From contig CAVQMN010000008.1 of assembly GCA_963713625.1 (NCBI GenBank), positions 496,001 to 560,000 of the forward strand: a stretch of DNA of 64,000 bases, given 5' to 3'. This document shows positions 24,900 to 33,446 of this stretch, in pieces. The stretch comes from Bog-756 sp963713625. GTDB lineage: Bacteria; Actinomycetota; Acidimicrobiia; Acidimicrobiales; RAAP-2. The notes under the pieces were generated by a model. It worked only from the letters and a program-made list of their open reading frames with translations, was not told the DNA's origin and ran no database searches. Position 1 is the stretch's first letter. Every line of letters begins with the position of its first letter. The position numbers and the translations under genes are program-made.

Positions 24900-25817
24900 A
24901 TGCCAAGAGCAGTGAAGTTCGAGGAGTACGGGGATATCGACGTCCTGGAGGTGGTCGAGGTGGCCCGACCGGTGCCGGGCCCGGGCCAGGTACTCGTCCG
25001 GGTCCGGGCGGCGGGCATCAACATCGGAGAGGCCAAGATTCGCCGGGGCCTGCTGCATGCACAGTGGCCGGCCACGTTCCCCTCCGGGCAGGGAAGCGAC
25101 CTCGCCGGGGTGGTCGAGGAGATCGGCTCGGGAGTGAGCCGTCCGTCCGTCGGCGACGAAGTCCTCGGCCATACCGACGGCCGGGCCAGCCAGGCCGACT
25201 ACGTGGTGGTCGAGGCGGCCGACCTGGTCCCGAAACCACCCTCCGTTCCCTGGGAGGTCGCCGGCTCGCTCTACGTGGCCGGGACCACCGCCTACGCCAC
25301 GGTCAGAGCCGTCTCGGTGGACAAGGGTGACACGGTGGTGGTGGCCGGCGCCGCCGGAGGGGTGGGCACCCTCGCCGTGCAGTTGGCCTCGATGCGCGGG
25401 GCCAGGGTGATCGGTCTGGCCGGTACGGCCAACCACCAGTGGTTGCGCGACCACGGCGTCGTGCCCGTGTCCTACGGCGAGGGGGCGATCGAGCGGATCC
25501 ACGAAGTGGCCAGCGGTGTCGATGCGTTCATCGATGCGTTCGGGGCCGACTATGTCGAGATGGCCATCCAACTCGGCGTCCATCCCGATCGCATCGACAC
25601 CATCGCCAACTTTGACGCCGTCAAGTCCTTCGGGGTCAAAGCGGAGGGATCGGCCACCGCATCCGACCCGCAGATCCTCGCCGAGTTGGTCGACCTGGTG
25701 GCCGGAGGCCGCCTCGAGGTCCCGATCGCCGCCTGCTATCCGCTGACCGAGGTCCGTGAGGCCTACCGTCAGTTGGAAGGTGGCCACGTCCGCGGGAAGA
25801 TCGTCCTGGTGACCTGA
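24900..25817 (+). CDS. NADPH:quinone-type oxidoreductase (MDR family)
   Basis: This is a 305-residue zinc-independent member of the medium-chain dehydrogenase family. The N-terminal GroES-like domain has PGPGQVLVRVRAAGINIGE and GSDLAGVVEEIGSGV. The Rossmann motif is VAGAAGGVGTLAVQLA, then GARVIGLAGTANHQWLRDHG. The ending YPLTEVREAYRQLEGGHVRG is typical of the quinone oxidoreductase subgroup. Catalytic zinc ligands are absent, as expected. GGAGGAG is five bases before the ATG. The physiological substrate is unknown; enones and quinones are common for the family. Confidence 0.8.
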   Translation: MPRAVKFEEYGDIDVLEVVEVARPVPGPGQVLVRVRAAGINIGEAKIRRGLLHAQWPATFPSGQGSDLAGVVEEIGSGVSRPSVGDEVLGHTDGRASQADYVVVEAADLVPKPPSVPWEVAGSLYVAGTTAYATVRAVSVDKGDTVVVAGAAGGVGTLAVQLASMRGARVIGLAGTANHQWLRDHGVVPVSYGEGAIERIHEVASGVDAFIDAFGADYVEMAIQLGVHPDRIDTIANFDAVKSFGVKAEGSATASDPQILAELVDLVAGGRLEVPIAACYPLTEVREAYRQLEGGHVRGKIVLVT

Positions 25818-25893
25818 CCGGACGTCCGGATCCGCGCCCGGCGGGCCGCGCTCGCGCCGGTCCGGCACCGCTCGCGGAACGGTTGTCCGTCAC

Positions 25894-26373
25894 TCAGGCC
25901 GGCGTCGGCTGCTCCTGGCGCTCCCGCCGATCGCTCAGGGCGACCCGGAACCACACCACCTGACCGATACCGAACGGTGCCGCCCCCGTACCCCATTCGT
26001 CGGCCAGCTTGTCCACGATGCGGAGCCCCCGACCGTGGGGCTCATCCGGGCGCGGCGATCGCAGCGACGGTCCCTGCCGGGGGTCTGCCTCTCCCTGATC
26101 GACGACGGATACCCGGAGGTCGGTTGCGGTCCGTTCGACGGTCATGGCGAACCCGCCGGCGCCATGAATCAGTGCGTTGGTGGCCAACTCGGAGACCATG
26201 AGCACGATCTGATCCCGTACATCGCGCGGGAGGTCGCGGACGGCATCGGCGATGAACCGTCGACTCTGTCGGACCGACTCCTGCCTGGGGGCGAAGATGC
26301 GGTCGGCATTCACGGTGATATCCGACGTTTGTCGGGTGGTCCGGGCACCGCGGGCTGAGAATCTTGCAATCAC
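25894..26373 (-). CDS. RsbW-like serine kinase / anti-sigma ATPase
   Basis: The 159-residue protein has a GHKL ATPase fold of the HATPase_c_2 type. The N-box is VLMVSELATNALIHGAGG, the G1 region SVVDQGEADPRQG, and G2 GRGLRIVDKLADEWG. Such proteins bind and inhibit sigma factors or phosphorylate anti-anti-sigma factors; in actinobacteria many are isolated copies. No sigma factor or STAS-domain gene adjoins it. GTG at 26373 is used as start, with only a weak GAAAGAG upstream. Confidence 0.75.
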   Translation of the reverse strand: MIARFSARGARTTRQTSDITVNADRIFAPRQESVRQSRRFIADAVRDLPRDVRDQIVLMVSELATNALIHGAGGFAMTVERTATDLRVSVVDQGEADPRQGPSLRSPRPDEPHGRGLRIVDKLADEWGTGAAPFGIGQVVWFRVALSDRRERQEQPTPA

Positions 26374-26610
26374 ATTCTCTTTCAGGACCGTGCTGACTCT
26401 TTCGGGGACTCCGGTGGCTGTACCCCGGTGACCGCCGTGGAAACATCAGGGCGGCCCAGGACGTGGCCGGCCGTCGCCCGTCATCGTACGAAAAAGCTGG
26501 GCATTCCTGGGGGATCGTCGCTGCCCATCCAGGTCGCGGCCCTGGAGGCCACCGTGCGCCCGGGCGTGGCCACCTCTGACCAGGCTCCGACGCCGCCGCC
26601 GACGGATCGG

Positions 26611-26616
26611 TACTCT
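26611..26616 (+). promoter_or_regulatory. Leaderless-type -10 element (TACTCT)
   Basis: TACTCT is seven bases before the GTG at 26624, which opens a four-codon ORF ending at the start of the DUF202 gene. Confidence 0.45.
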
Positions 26617-26623
26617 GACTCCG

Positions 26624-26638
26624 GTGCAGGCCCGATGA
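26624..26638 (+). other. Four-codon upstream ORF overlapping DUF202 start (ATGA)
   Basis: GTG CAG GCC CGA TGA begins seven bases after TACTCT, in leaderless position. Its TGA overlaps the ATG at 26635-26637. Ribosomes that start on the leaderless GTG would terminate at the gene's own start codon, a layout suited to reinitiation. The ORF is very short and could be coincidence. Confidence 0.45.
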
Positions 26639-26991
26639 GCGAAGATCCGAGCGATGGCGAGGCGGAGCCCGACGCCCGGTTCACCTATGCCAACGAGCGG
26701 ACGTTCCTGGCCTGGAACCGCACCGCCCTGGCCCTCATCGCCACCGGAGTGGCCGCCACCCAACTGCTGCCCGACTTCAAAGTCGACGGGGGCCGGCGCC
26801 TGCTCGGTCTTCCCCTCATCGCCCTGGGCGCGCTGGTGGCGGTGACCAGTTTCCTCCACTGGAAAGCCAATCAGGTGGCGATGCGTCGAGGTGACCCGAT
26901 CCCGCGGTCCCCGATGCCACTCGTCCTGTCTGTGGGCATCGGGTTGGTGGCCGTCATCGCCGTCGTCCTCGCGCTCATCGGCCCGAAGTAG
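26635..26991 (+). CDS. DUF202 (YidH-like) membrane protein
   Basis: The 118-residue protein opens with an acidic stretch and then the DUF202 signature FTYANERTFLAWNRTALALI, whose ERTFLAWxRT core is diagnostic. Three membrane helices follow (LIATGVAATQLL, LLGLPLIALGALVAVTSFLH, LVLSVGIGLVAVIAVVLALI), separated by a loop with KANQVAMRRGD. The function of the family is unknown; it is inner-membrane. The ATG at 26635 has no SD and is overlapped by a four-codon ORF. A second DUF202 gene follows 15 bases later. Confidence 0.85.
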   Translation: MSEDPSDGEAEPDARFTYANERTFLAWNRTALALIATGVAATQLLPDFKVDGGRRLLGLPLIALGALVAVTSFLHWKANQVAMRRGDPIPRSPMPLVLSVGIGLVAVIAVVLALIGPK

Positions 26992-27006
26992 CCCCGGGCG
27001 CGAACC

Positions 27007-27339
27007 TTGGACGTCGACCCAGAAAAACGCCGACGGGACAGTGGGTCGGCGCTGGGCGCGGAGCGGACCCAGCTGGCGTGGAACCGGTCAGGGTTGGCCG
27101 CGACCGTCACCGTGGCCATCGTGTTGCGAAGACTGTGGCCCCTCCACGGCGGCCGGGAGGTGCTGGCCTTGGCCCTCATCGCCTTCGGCGCGGCGACCTG
27201 GGTCACCGGGATGCGGATCGGCCATCGTCGGGGGATGACCGCAGGGTCACGATCCAGGTTGACCCGGTCGGCAGGCCTGATGTTGACCGTGGGCACGCTG
27301 GCCCTCGCTCTCGCCGCCTTCGTGGCCGGGTGCCTGTAG
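27007..27339 (+). CDS. Second DUF202 family membrane protein
   Basis: This 110-residue paralogue of the preceding gene has ALGAERTQLAWNRSGLAATV (again ERTxLAWxR) and three hydrophobic helices, the last being LMLTVGTLALALAAFVAGCL. It starts with TTG at 27007; no better start or SD is available, so translation probably follows from the gene upstream. DUF202 proteins commonly occur as tandem pairs, suggesting a hetero-oligomer. Confidence 0.8.
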   Translation: MDVDPEKRRRDSGSALGAERTQLAWNRSGLAATVTVAIVLRRLWPLHGGREVLALALIAFGAATWVTGMRIGHRRGMTAGSRSRLTRSAGLMLTVGTLALALAAFVAGCL

Positions 27340-27388
27340 TCGGGCGGCCGGACGGCGGCTGTCGACGCGTCCATGGCGGCCGGACTCC

Positions 27389-27700
27389 TCAGTGCTCGAC
27401 CTCGGTCGGTTCGGCTGACGAACGGGACGACATCACCACCCGGTTGCCGGCCACCCGCACCCCTTCGGCCCGGAGCAGACGGACCTGTTCGCCTTCGTGG
27501 CCCGGGACGAGCCTCCCGGTGCTGGTCACCACCCGCCACCACGGCAGACCCGTACCCCCCCGGGACAAGAAGGTGCCGACGGCGCGGGCCGCCCCGGCAT
27601 GCCCCGCTTCGAGGGCCACCTCGCCGTAGGTCATCACCGTCCCTCGACCGAGCCGTCTGAGGATCCGACGCACATCGTCTTCGAAATCCTGCCGAGCCAC
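27389..27700 (-). CDS. Alkyltransferase-like (ATL) DNA-repair protein
   Basis: The 103-residue protein has the DNA-binding domain of O6-alkylguanine transferases: MTYGEVALEAGHAGAARAVG, then LPWWRVVTSTGRLVPG. The active-site Cys of the usual PCHRV is replaced by Trp (P53-W54-W55-R56-V57), so it cannot accept the alkyl group. It should instead flag lesions for nucleotide excision repair, as ATL proteins do. AGGAGG lies seven bases before the GTG at 27700. It follows the agmatine deiminase gene by 12 bases on the same strand. Confidence 0.85.
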   Translation of the reverse strand: MARQDFEDDVRRILRRLGRGTVMTYGEVALEAGHAGAARAVGTFLSRGGTGLPWWRVVTSTGRLVPGHEGEQVRLLRAEGVRVAGNRVVMSSRSSAEPTEVEH

Positions 27701-27712
27701 TCGGATCCCTCC

Positions 27713-28813
27713 TCAGACCGCGGGTACCTGTTGGGTGATGCAGTGGATGTTCCCGCCCCCCAGAAGAATCTCGCGGCCCGGGACACCTTGAATCCGGCGA
27801 CCGGGGAACTCACGGTCGAGGAGTTCACCCACCTCGGTGTCGTAGCGACCGTCCAGCAGTGGATAGACGATCACCGAATTGGCCACGAAGAAATTGACGT
27901 ATGAACCGGCCATGCGCGCACCGGCCAGACGGGGGCGGGCATGCTCGCTGCGATCGATACCGGACGCTTCCTCGGCGGTGATCGACAGTGGTCCCGGTGA
28001 CGGCAGAAGACCGACCTCGAGCTGACGGCCACGGGCATCGGTGGCCGACTCCAGTACCGTTCGTGCTTCGGAGGAGATGGCAGCCTGCGGATCACCGGGC
28101 TCGGCACTCCAGGTGAGAAGGACCCGCCCCGGTCGGGAGAAACAGGCCAGATTGTCGACGTGGCCGTCGGTCTCATCCCCGAAGACACCGCGTGGGATCC
28201 AGATGACCTTCTCGATCCCGAGGTAGGAACGGAGGTGGGCCTCGATCTCGGACCGCGACAGCGATGGATTTCGATTGGGGTTCAGCAGGCACTCTTCGGT
28301 GGTGATGCAGGTTCCCTCACCGTCGACATGGACCGAACCCCCTTCGAGGACGAACGGAGCCCGGTAGCGGGCCACCTCCTCGAGCTCGCACACCTTCGAG
28401 GCCACAAGATCGTCGTTGGCCCACGGGAAGTAGAGGCCTTCGTCGATGCCACCCCAGGCGTTGAACCTCCAGTCCACCCCGCGACGCTCGACCCGGTCCC
28501 GGTTGATGACGAAGGTGGGGCCGGTGTCCCGCATCCACGCATCGTCGGTTGTCATCTCGACCACCTGGATGGAGGGCGAACAGGAGGCCCGGGCGTGCTC
28601 CCATTGGCGGGCGGAGGCGAGGACGGTCACCGGTTCGCTGGCGGCGATGGCCTCTCCGACGGCGGCGAAGGCGGCCTGGGCCGGCTTGGCCCCCAGCCGC
28701 CAGGTGTCTGTCCGTTCGGGCCAGATGAGGTAGCAGCGCTCGTGGGCCTCCCACTCCGCCGGCATGTAGAACCCGTCGCCGTCCGGGGTCGAGTCAAGCG
28801 TGCGCGAGGGCAA
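27713..28813 (-). CDS. aguA: Agmatine deiminase
   Basis: The enzyme converts agmatine to N-carbamoylputrescine plus ammonia. The 366-residue protein contains MPAEWEAHERCYLIWPERTD, TDDAWMRDTGPTFVIN, WRFNAWGGIDEGLYFPW, the acidic/His pair GVFGDETDGHVDN, and the nucleophile Cys near the end in GGGNIHCITQQVP. It is cytoplasmic. AGGAGG lies eight bases upstream of a TTG start at 28813. The gene is divergent from the next enzyme of the pathway and forms an operon with the ATL gene downstream. Confidence 0.9.
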   Translation of the reverse strand: MPSRTLDSTPDGDGFYMPAEWEAHERCYLIWPERTDTWRLGAKPAQAAFAAVGEAIAASEPVTVLASARQWEHARASCSPSIQVVEMTTDDAWMRDTGPTFVINRDRVERRGVDWRFNAWGGIDEGLYFPWANDDLVASKVCELEEVARYRAPFVLEGGSVHVDGEGTCITTEECLLNPNRNPSLSRSEIEAHLRSYLGIEKVIWIPRGVFGDETDGHVDNLACFSRPGRVLLTWSAEPGDPQAAISSEARTVLESATDARGRQLEVGLLPSPGPLSITAEEASGIDRSEHARPRLAGARMAGSYVNFFVANSVIVYPLLDGRYDTEVGELLDREFPGRRIQGVPGREILLGGGNIHCITQQVPAV

Positions 28814-28878
28814 CGGGATGGCCTCCTGACCTCAGGGTCACCGGTGGGAGAGGAATCTTACTTCGACAGTGGAGCCGG

Positions 28879-28884
28879 TAGGCT
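28879..28884 (+). promoter_or_regulatory. Leaderless-type -10 element (TAGGCT) of aguB
   Basis: TAGGCT is six bases before the GTG at 28891; no SD is present. Confidence 0.45.
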
Positions 28885-28890
28885 CTGGCG

Positions 28891-29733
28891 GTGCTGCTGG
28901 CCGTGGTCCAACAGGGGTTCGGTGAGGACCGCGACGAGAACCGTGACGCCGTGGTCTCGTCAGTGGCAGAGGCCATCGCCGACGGCGCCCATGTCGTCCT
29001 CCCTCCCGAGCTGTTCGAGGGACGGTACTTTCCCCAGTACGAGAAGCAGGAGTACTTCTCGTGGGCCACCGCGCCGGATGAGAATCCAGCCGTGGTCGCT
29101 ATCCAGAAGGTGACGGCCGGCACCGGTGCGGTCGTCCCGGTCTCGTTCTTCGAGGCCGCCCCGCCCTCGTATTACAACTCGGTGGTTGTCGTCGAGGACG
29201 GGGAGGTGCTGGGGGTCTACCGAAAGGCGCACATACCGGACGGTCCGGGTTACGAGGAGAAGTTCTACTTCAGCCCCGGGAACACCGGATTCAAGACGTG
29301 GCCGACCCGGCACGGCCGGATCGGGGTGGGCATCTGCTGGGACCAGTGGTTTCCCGAGGCGGCCCGGGTCATGGCCCTCCAGGGCGCCGACCTGGTGCTG
29401 TATCCGACCGCCATCGGCAACGAGGTGGGGAGCCAGGCCGACAACGACACCGCCGATATGTGGAGACGGGCCATGGACGGGCATGCCGTGTGCAACCACG
29501 TGCCGATCGCCGCCGCCAACCGGATCGGACGCGAGGACCAGCTCACCTTCTACGGATCGTCCTTCGTCGTCGACCATCGGGGCCGACCCCTGGCTCAGGC
29601 CGGACGGGACACCGAGGAGACGATCTACGCCGAGCTCGATTTCGACCGGGCCGCCGCGGACCGTGCCGGTTGGGGGCTGTTCCGCGATCGGCGACCTGAC
29701 CTCTACGGTGGTATCAGCTCGACGCCGCGATGA
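28891..29733 (+). CDS. aguB: N-carbamoylputrescine amidase
   Basis: This nitrilase-fold amidase hydrolyses N-carbamoylputrescine to putrescine, the step after agmatine deiminase. The catalytic triad is visible: Glu in VVLPPELFEGRYFPQ, Lys in GVYRKAHIPDGPGYEEKFYF, and Cys in GVGICWDQWFPEAARVM. Substrate-pocket residues typical of this subgroup (EKFYFSPGNTGFK, NDTADMWRRAM, YGSSFVVDHRG) support the assignment. The 280-residue length is normal. Translation starts on GTG 28891. The MFS gene downstream overlaps its stop by ATGA. Confidence 0.9.
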   Translation: MLLAVVQQGFGEDRDENRDAVVSSVAEAIADGAHVVLPPELFEGRYFPQYEKQEYFSWATAPDENPAVVAIQKVTAGTGAVVPVSFFEAAPPSYYNSVVVVEDGEVLGVYRKAHIPDGPGYEEKFYFSPGNTGFKTWPTRHGRIGVGICWDQWFPEAARVMALQGADLVLYPTAIGNEVGSQADNDTADMWRRAMDGHAVCNHVPIAAANRIGREDQLTFYGSSFVVDHRGRPLAQAGRDTEETIYAELDFDRAAADRAGWGLFRDRRPDLYGGISSTPR

Positions 29734-30884
29734 ACCTCCGGCCCGTCGGCTGGGTCTTCGTGCTCTTCGGCATCTTCTGGGGCGGATGGGCCGTTGCTGC
29801 AGCCAACATCGAGCGCACCCTGCATCTCACGAACGGAGGCTTCGGACTTCTCCTGTCCCTGTCCCTGGTCGGGGCGGCGACGTCCAATGCAGTGGGTGGA
29901 ACCCTGTGCCAACGATTCGGAACCGGAAGGGTGCTGTCGACCGCACTGGTGGCCTGGGCGGCGTTCCTGGCCCTCGGGGCCGCGACCCGGGTCCCCGGGT
30001 TGATGGAGCTGCTTATCATCTTGATGGTGGCCACGGCGGGCCTCATCGACATCGCCATCAACGTGGCGGCCACGGCGGCATTGGGCGACACGCCGGGCCG
30101 GCTGGTCGCATTTCATGCCCGCTTCAATGGTGGAGCGGCGGCGGGGGCCGCGTTGACCGGGGTCCTCCTCGGGGCCGGCGCCTCGTGGCGTTGGCTGTGG
30201 GCGGGGGTCGCCATTGCCGCCCTCGTGTTGAGCGTGGTGTGCGCCAAGGTCCCCCTGCCCGCCGGCAAGCCTGGCGACCGCCTGCCGCTCGGGGGTACCT
30301 TCGCACTCCTCCGCCGCGAACGACTGCTCCTGGTGGCCGGGACGTTCGCCCTGGCCGCTCTGGTCGAAGGGGGGATCGAACTCTGGGGTGTGCTGTTCCT
30401 GCGCACCTATCTGGCCTCGGGCATCCTCATCGGCGCCGGCGGGGCCGTGCTCGGCTACTCGGTGGCCGGACTGGCCCGGTTCACGCTCGGGCCCACCGTC
30501 GGCCGCCGGGGCTCGGCCCGGGGCGTGATGATCGGGGCCGGCTCTGCCGCGCTGGGGGTCGCCATCCTGGCCACGGCGGGAACGGCGGTGTTGGCCGCAG
30601 TGGGACTGGTGCTGGCCGCCGGCGGGATCTCGATGTGCTGGCCGCTCCTGATCGCCCAGGCCGGGGGCGGGCGACCGAACGCCGGCGCGGTGGTCGGGGC
30701 CGTTTCGGCTGTCGGCTACGTCGGTCTGGTCATGGGGCCCGCGGTCGTCGGATGGGTGGCCGATGCCGTCGGCCTGCGCGCCGCCCTCGGGGTGCTGGCC
30801 GCCGCGGCCCTCGCCGTGGCCATCCTCCCGTTCCGGGCGAGCCGGGTCCGTGCCGGCGGACCGATGTCAGATCCTGTGGGGTGA
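29730..30884 (+). CDS. MFS transporter (12 TM)
   Basis: The 384-residue carrier has about twelve membrane helices, beginning WVFVLFGIFWGGWAVAAANI, with a motif-A-like GGTLCQRFGTGRV after helix 2. The sequence is nearer to fucose/YfkF-like or cyanate-type MFS carriers than to drug exporters. Its ATG overlaps the aguB stop (29730-29733), so it is co-translated with the putrescine-forming amidase. Transport of a polyamine or precursor is an inference from position. It ends tail-to-tail with the amidase gene, overlapping it by 18 bases. Confidence 0.75.
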   Translation: MNLRPVGWVFVLFGIFWGGWAVAAANIERTLHLTNGGFGLLLSLSLVGAATSNAVGGTLCQRFGTGRVLSTALVAWAAFLALGAATRVPGLMELLIILMVATAGLIDIAINVAATAALGDTPGRLVAFHARFNGGAAAGAALTGVLLGAGASWRWLWAGVAIAALVLSVVCAKVPLPAGKPGDRLPLGGTFALLRRERLLLVAGTFALAALVEGGIELWGVLFLRTYLASGILIGAGGAVLGYSVAGLARFTLGPTVGRRGSARGVMIGAGSAALGVAILATAGTAVLAAVGLVLAAGGISMCWPLLIAQAGGGRPNAGAVVGAVSAVGYVGLVMGPAVVGWVADAVGLRAALGVLAAAALAVAILPFRASRVRAGGPMSDPVG

Positions 30885-32282
30885 CCCCGGAGCCACCTTG
30901 GGCCATCCCACCTCCCGCTCGGCCACCACGGCCAGGTCCAACAGCAGCTGTTCACGATGGTGTCCGGACAGGACCTGCAGTCCCACGGGAAGGTCGTCGA
31001 CCAGCCCGCAGGGGATGCTCACGGCCGGGCTGCCGTTGAGATTCGACGGTGCGGTGAGGGCGGCGGTGTTCATGATGGCCCGTGCGAACCCGATCTCATG
31101 GATGAGGTCGGCCCCGGGGATGGAAGACGGTGGAGGTCCCTGCGCGGCGAAGGCCACGTCGGGGTTGGACGAGCACATGACGAAGTCGGCCTGGGCGAAG
31201 AGGTCGGCCATGGCTTCGTTGAGTTGGCGTCGATAGGACTCGATGGACGCCGCCTTTTCCAGCGTGTACCGCTCCCGGGCCGCCTCGATACCCGCTCGCA
31301 TCTCTGCCGACAGCTCGTCGACGCACCCCGGGTAGGCGCTCCCCAGATCAGCCACGAATCCGACCTGGCCGGCCATGGCCCACTGCCCGCGCAGGACGGG
31401 GAGGGTGGGGATGACATCGACGACCTTCAGGCCCGCGGTGCGGGCCAATTCGGCGCCGGCGACGGCCACGTGTTCGGCCACCTCGTCACGGACCCGGGCG
31501 ATCCCGAGGTCAGGGATGATGGCCACGGTCATGCCGGCCAGGTCGAGCTCGCCCAACCCGGCCTCCCACCCGCCCACCGCGGGCAGGCTCAGCGGATCGC
31601 GCTGGTCGAACCCGTTGCAGCAGTCGAAGTAGCGGGCCGTATCCCGGACCGACCGGCTCAGACAGCCCATGACCGTCGTCAGCGGCTGCAGGCCCGCCCA
31701 CGGTCCTTTGGGAATCCGCCCATAGGTGGCCTTCAGCCCGAAGAGGCCGGTGAATGCAGCCGGAATGCGGATCGACCCTCCGCCGTCACTTCCGGTGGCG
31801 ATCGGAAGCAGGCCACCGGCCACCGCCGCCGCGGTCCCGCCGGAGGAACCACCGGGCGTCCTGGTCTGGTTCCACGGGTTGCCGGTGGTCCCGTGCAGCT
31901 CGGTCGAGGTGCAGTTGATCCCACCGAACTCGCTGGCCGTGGTCTGTGCGGCCAGCACCGCTCCGGTGGCCCGGAGCCGGGCCGTCGAGGTCTGGTCATC
32001 GTCGGCGACCCTGTCCCTGAAGATCAATGAGGCCTCGGTGGCGGGCCAGCCCTTCACCCGTTCGAGTTCCTTCACCCCGAAGGGCACGCCCCCGAAGGGC
32101 AACGACACGTCGGCCCGCCCGGCCGCCTGACGCGCCCGTTCGAAATCGGTGTGGCTGAAGGCGTTGAGAGGAGAGTCCCCGATGGCATCGATCGAGGCAT
32201 CCAGGATTTCGAGCGGAGACACCTGCTTGGCCCGGTAGGCGTCCACCAGGCTGCAGGCGTCATCCATCCACGGTGTGCTCAT
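30867..32282 (-). CDS. Amidase-signature enzyme
   Basis: The 471-residue amidase carries the Ser-cisSer-Lys apparatus: Lys in PFGVKELERVKGWP, and the Gly/Ser signature GGSSGGTAAAVAGGLLPIA followed by TGSDGGGSIRIPAAF (nucleophile Ser). FGLKATYGRIP and the C-terminal GLQVLSGHHREQLLLDLA are typical. It hydrolyses an amide of unknown identity. ATG 32282 is preferred over 32339 because the domain begins there (TPWMDDACSLVDAYRAKQVS) and a TACCGT hexamer lies eight bases upstream. It diverges from a D-threonine-aldolase-like gene. Confidence 0.8.
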   Translation of the reverse strand: MSTPWMDDACSLVDAYRAKQVSPLEILDASIDAIGDSPLNAFSHTDFERARQAAGRADVSLPFGGVPFGVKELERVKGWPATEASLIFRDRVADDDQTSTARLRATGAVLAAQTTASEFGGINCTSTELHGTTGNPWNQTRTPGGSSGGTAAAVAGGLLPIATGSDGGGSIRIPAAFTGLFGLKATYGRIPKGPWAGLQPLTTVMGCLSRSVRDTARYFDCCNGFDQRDPLSLPAVGGWEAGLGELDLAGMTVAIIPDLGIARVRDEVAEHVAVAGAELARTAGLKVVDVIPTLPVLRGQWAMAGQVGFVADLGSAYPGCVDELSAEMRAGIEAARERYTLEKAASIESYRRQLNEAMADLFAQADFVMCSSNPDVAFAAQGPPPSSIPGADLIHEIGFARAIMNTAALTAPSNLNGSPAVSIPCGLVDDLPVGLQVLSGHHREQLLLDLAVVAEREVGWPKVAPGSPHRI

Positions 32283-32376
32283 CGCCGCCGACGGTACTCC
32301 CTCGGCCCCGGCCATGCCCGCCCGTTCGCCTCCGGTCATGCCCGCACGACGACGAGCCGCCGGCCGGCACCGTCGA

Positions 32377-32382
32377 TACGCT
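32377..32382 (+). promoter_or_regulatory. Leaderless-type -10 element (TACGCT)
   Basis: TACGCT is seven bases before the GTG at 32390, with no SD. Confidence 0.5.
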
Positions 32383-32389
32383 GCTCGTC

Positions 32390-33382
32390 GTGCACACCAG
32401 CGAGCTGACCACTCCGGCGTTGATCGTCCGACGTGACCTCTTGGACGGAAACCTGGCCACCATGTCGGCGGCGCGACCGGGGCGAAGCCTCCGCCCCCAC
32501 GTCAAGGCCCACAAGTGCACCTCACTGGCGGCACGTCAGGCTGAGCAGGGTCATCGGGCCTTCACCTGCTCCACCATGGCGGAGATGGAAGGGATGGCCC
32601 GGGCCGGCCTGGACGACGATCTCCTCCTGGCCAACGAGGTGGTGGACGCCTCCCGCCTCGGAGTCCTGGTCCGCACCGGGTCGCGGGTCACCGTGGCCGT
32701 CGATTCCGAGGAGACGATCGATGCCGCCGTCGCCGCGCCGGTTCCCGAGGTGCTGATCGACGTCAACGTCGGGCTCCCCCGTTGCGGCTGCAGTCCGGAG
32801 GATGCAGGACGCCTGGCCGATCGGGCCCGGTCGAAGGGTCTGGTCGTGCGGGGCGTCATGGGCTACGAGGGCCATGTCGTCGGTCTGGCCGACCGGACGG
32901 AACGCACCCGGCGGTTGGAGACGTCCATGGAGCTGCTGCTGCTGGCGCACCGGCTGGCCGGGGGGGAGATCATCTCGGCCGGAGGGACAGGGACCTACGA
33001 CACCAACCGGTGGGCGACGGAGATCCAGGCCGGTTCGTACCCGCTGATGGACACCGCCTACGGGAAGCTCGGCCTCCCCTTCGCGCAGGCCCTCTCGGTG
33101 TTGGCCACGGTCGTCTCGGTGTCGCCCGGCTGGGCCGTCGCCGACTGCGGCCTCAAGGCGTTGGGTATGGACCACGGAGATCCGACCATCGAAGGGGCCA
33201 CCGTCTTGTTCTGCTCCGACGAGCATGTGACCTTCACTTCCGAGCACCCGGTGCGCGTCGGGGAGCGCATCAGCGTCCTACCCGCCCATGTGGATCCGAC
33301 CGTCGCCTACCACGAGCGCCTGCATCTCGTCGACGGGGACGAGGTGGTCGAGTCCTGGCCGGTGGACCTCCGGGGGTGGTAG
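32390..33382 (+). CDS. D-threonine-aldolase-like PLP enzyme
   Basis: This is a 330-residue fold-III PLP enzyme of the alanine-racemase-N / D-serine-dehydratase-like family. It opens SELTTPALIVRRDLLDGNL, then LRPHVKAHKCTSLAARQ (PLP lysine in HVKAHK), CSTMAEMEGMARAG, and GGTGTYDTN for phosphate binding. Near the C terminus it reads PAHVDPTVAYHE. The metal site is thus His-x-Asp, which as I recall is the D-threonine aldolase form, whereas D-serine dehydratase has His-x-Cys. It therefore probably cleaves a D-beta-hydroxy amino acid to glycine plus aldehyde. GTG 32390 is fixed by the TACGCT hexamer. Confidence 0.75.
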   Translation: MHTSELTTPALIVRRDLLDGNLATMSAARPGRSLRPHVKAHKCTSLAARQAEQGHRAFTCSTMAEMEGMARAGLDDDLLLANEVVDASRLGVLVRTGSRVTVAVDSEETIDAAVAAPVPEVLIDVNVGLPRCGCSPEDAGRLADRARSKGLVVRGVMGYEGHVVGLADRTERTRRLETSMELLLLAHRLAGGEIISAGGTGTYDTNRWATEIQAGSYPLMDTAYGKLGLPFAQALSVLATVVSVSPGWAVADCGLKALGMDHGDPTIEGATVLFCSDEHVTFTSEHPVRVGERISVLPAHVDPTVAYHERLHLVDGDEVVESWPVDLRGW

Positions 33383-33446
33383 CCCACACGCCGGTCCACA
33401 CCTCTGGAGATTCCCGATGCTCCGTGCCGGGTCCCCGATGCTCTGT

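Noticed and set aside
32273..32389. 39-residue N-terminal extension of the D-threonine-aldolase-like protein
   Set aside because: The stretch is Pro/Arg/Ser-rich, overlaps the divergent amidase start and contains the TACGCT promoter element.
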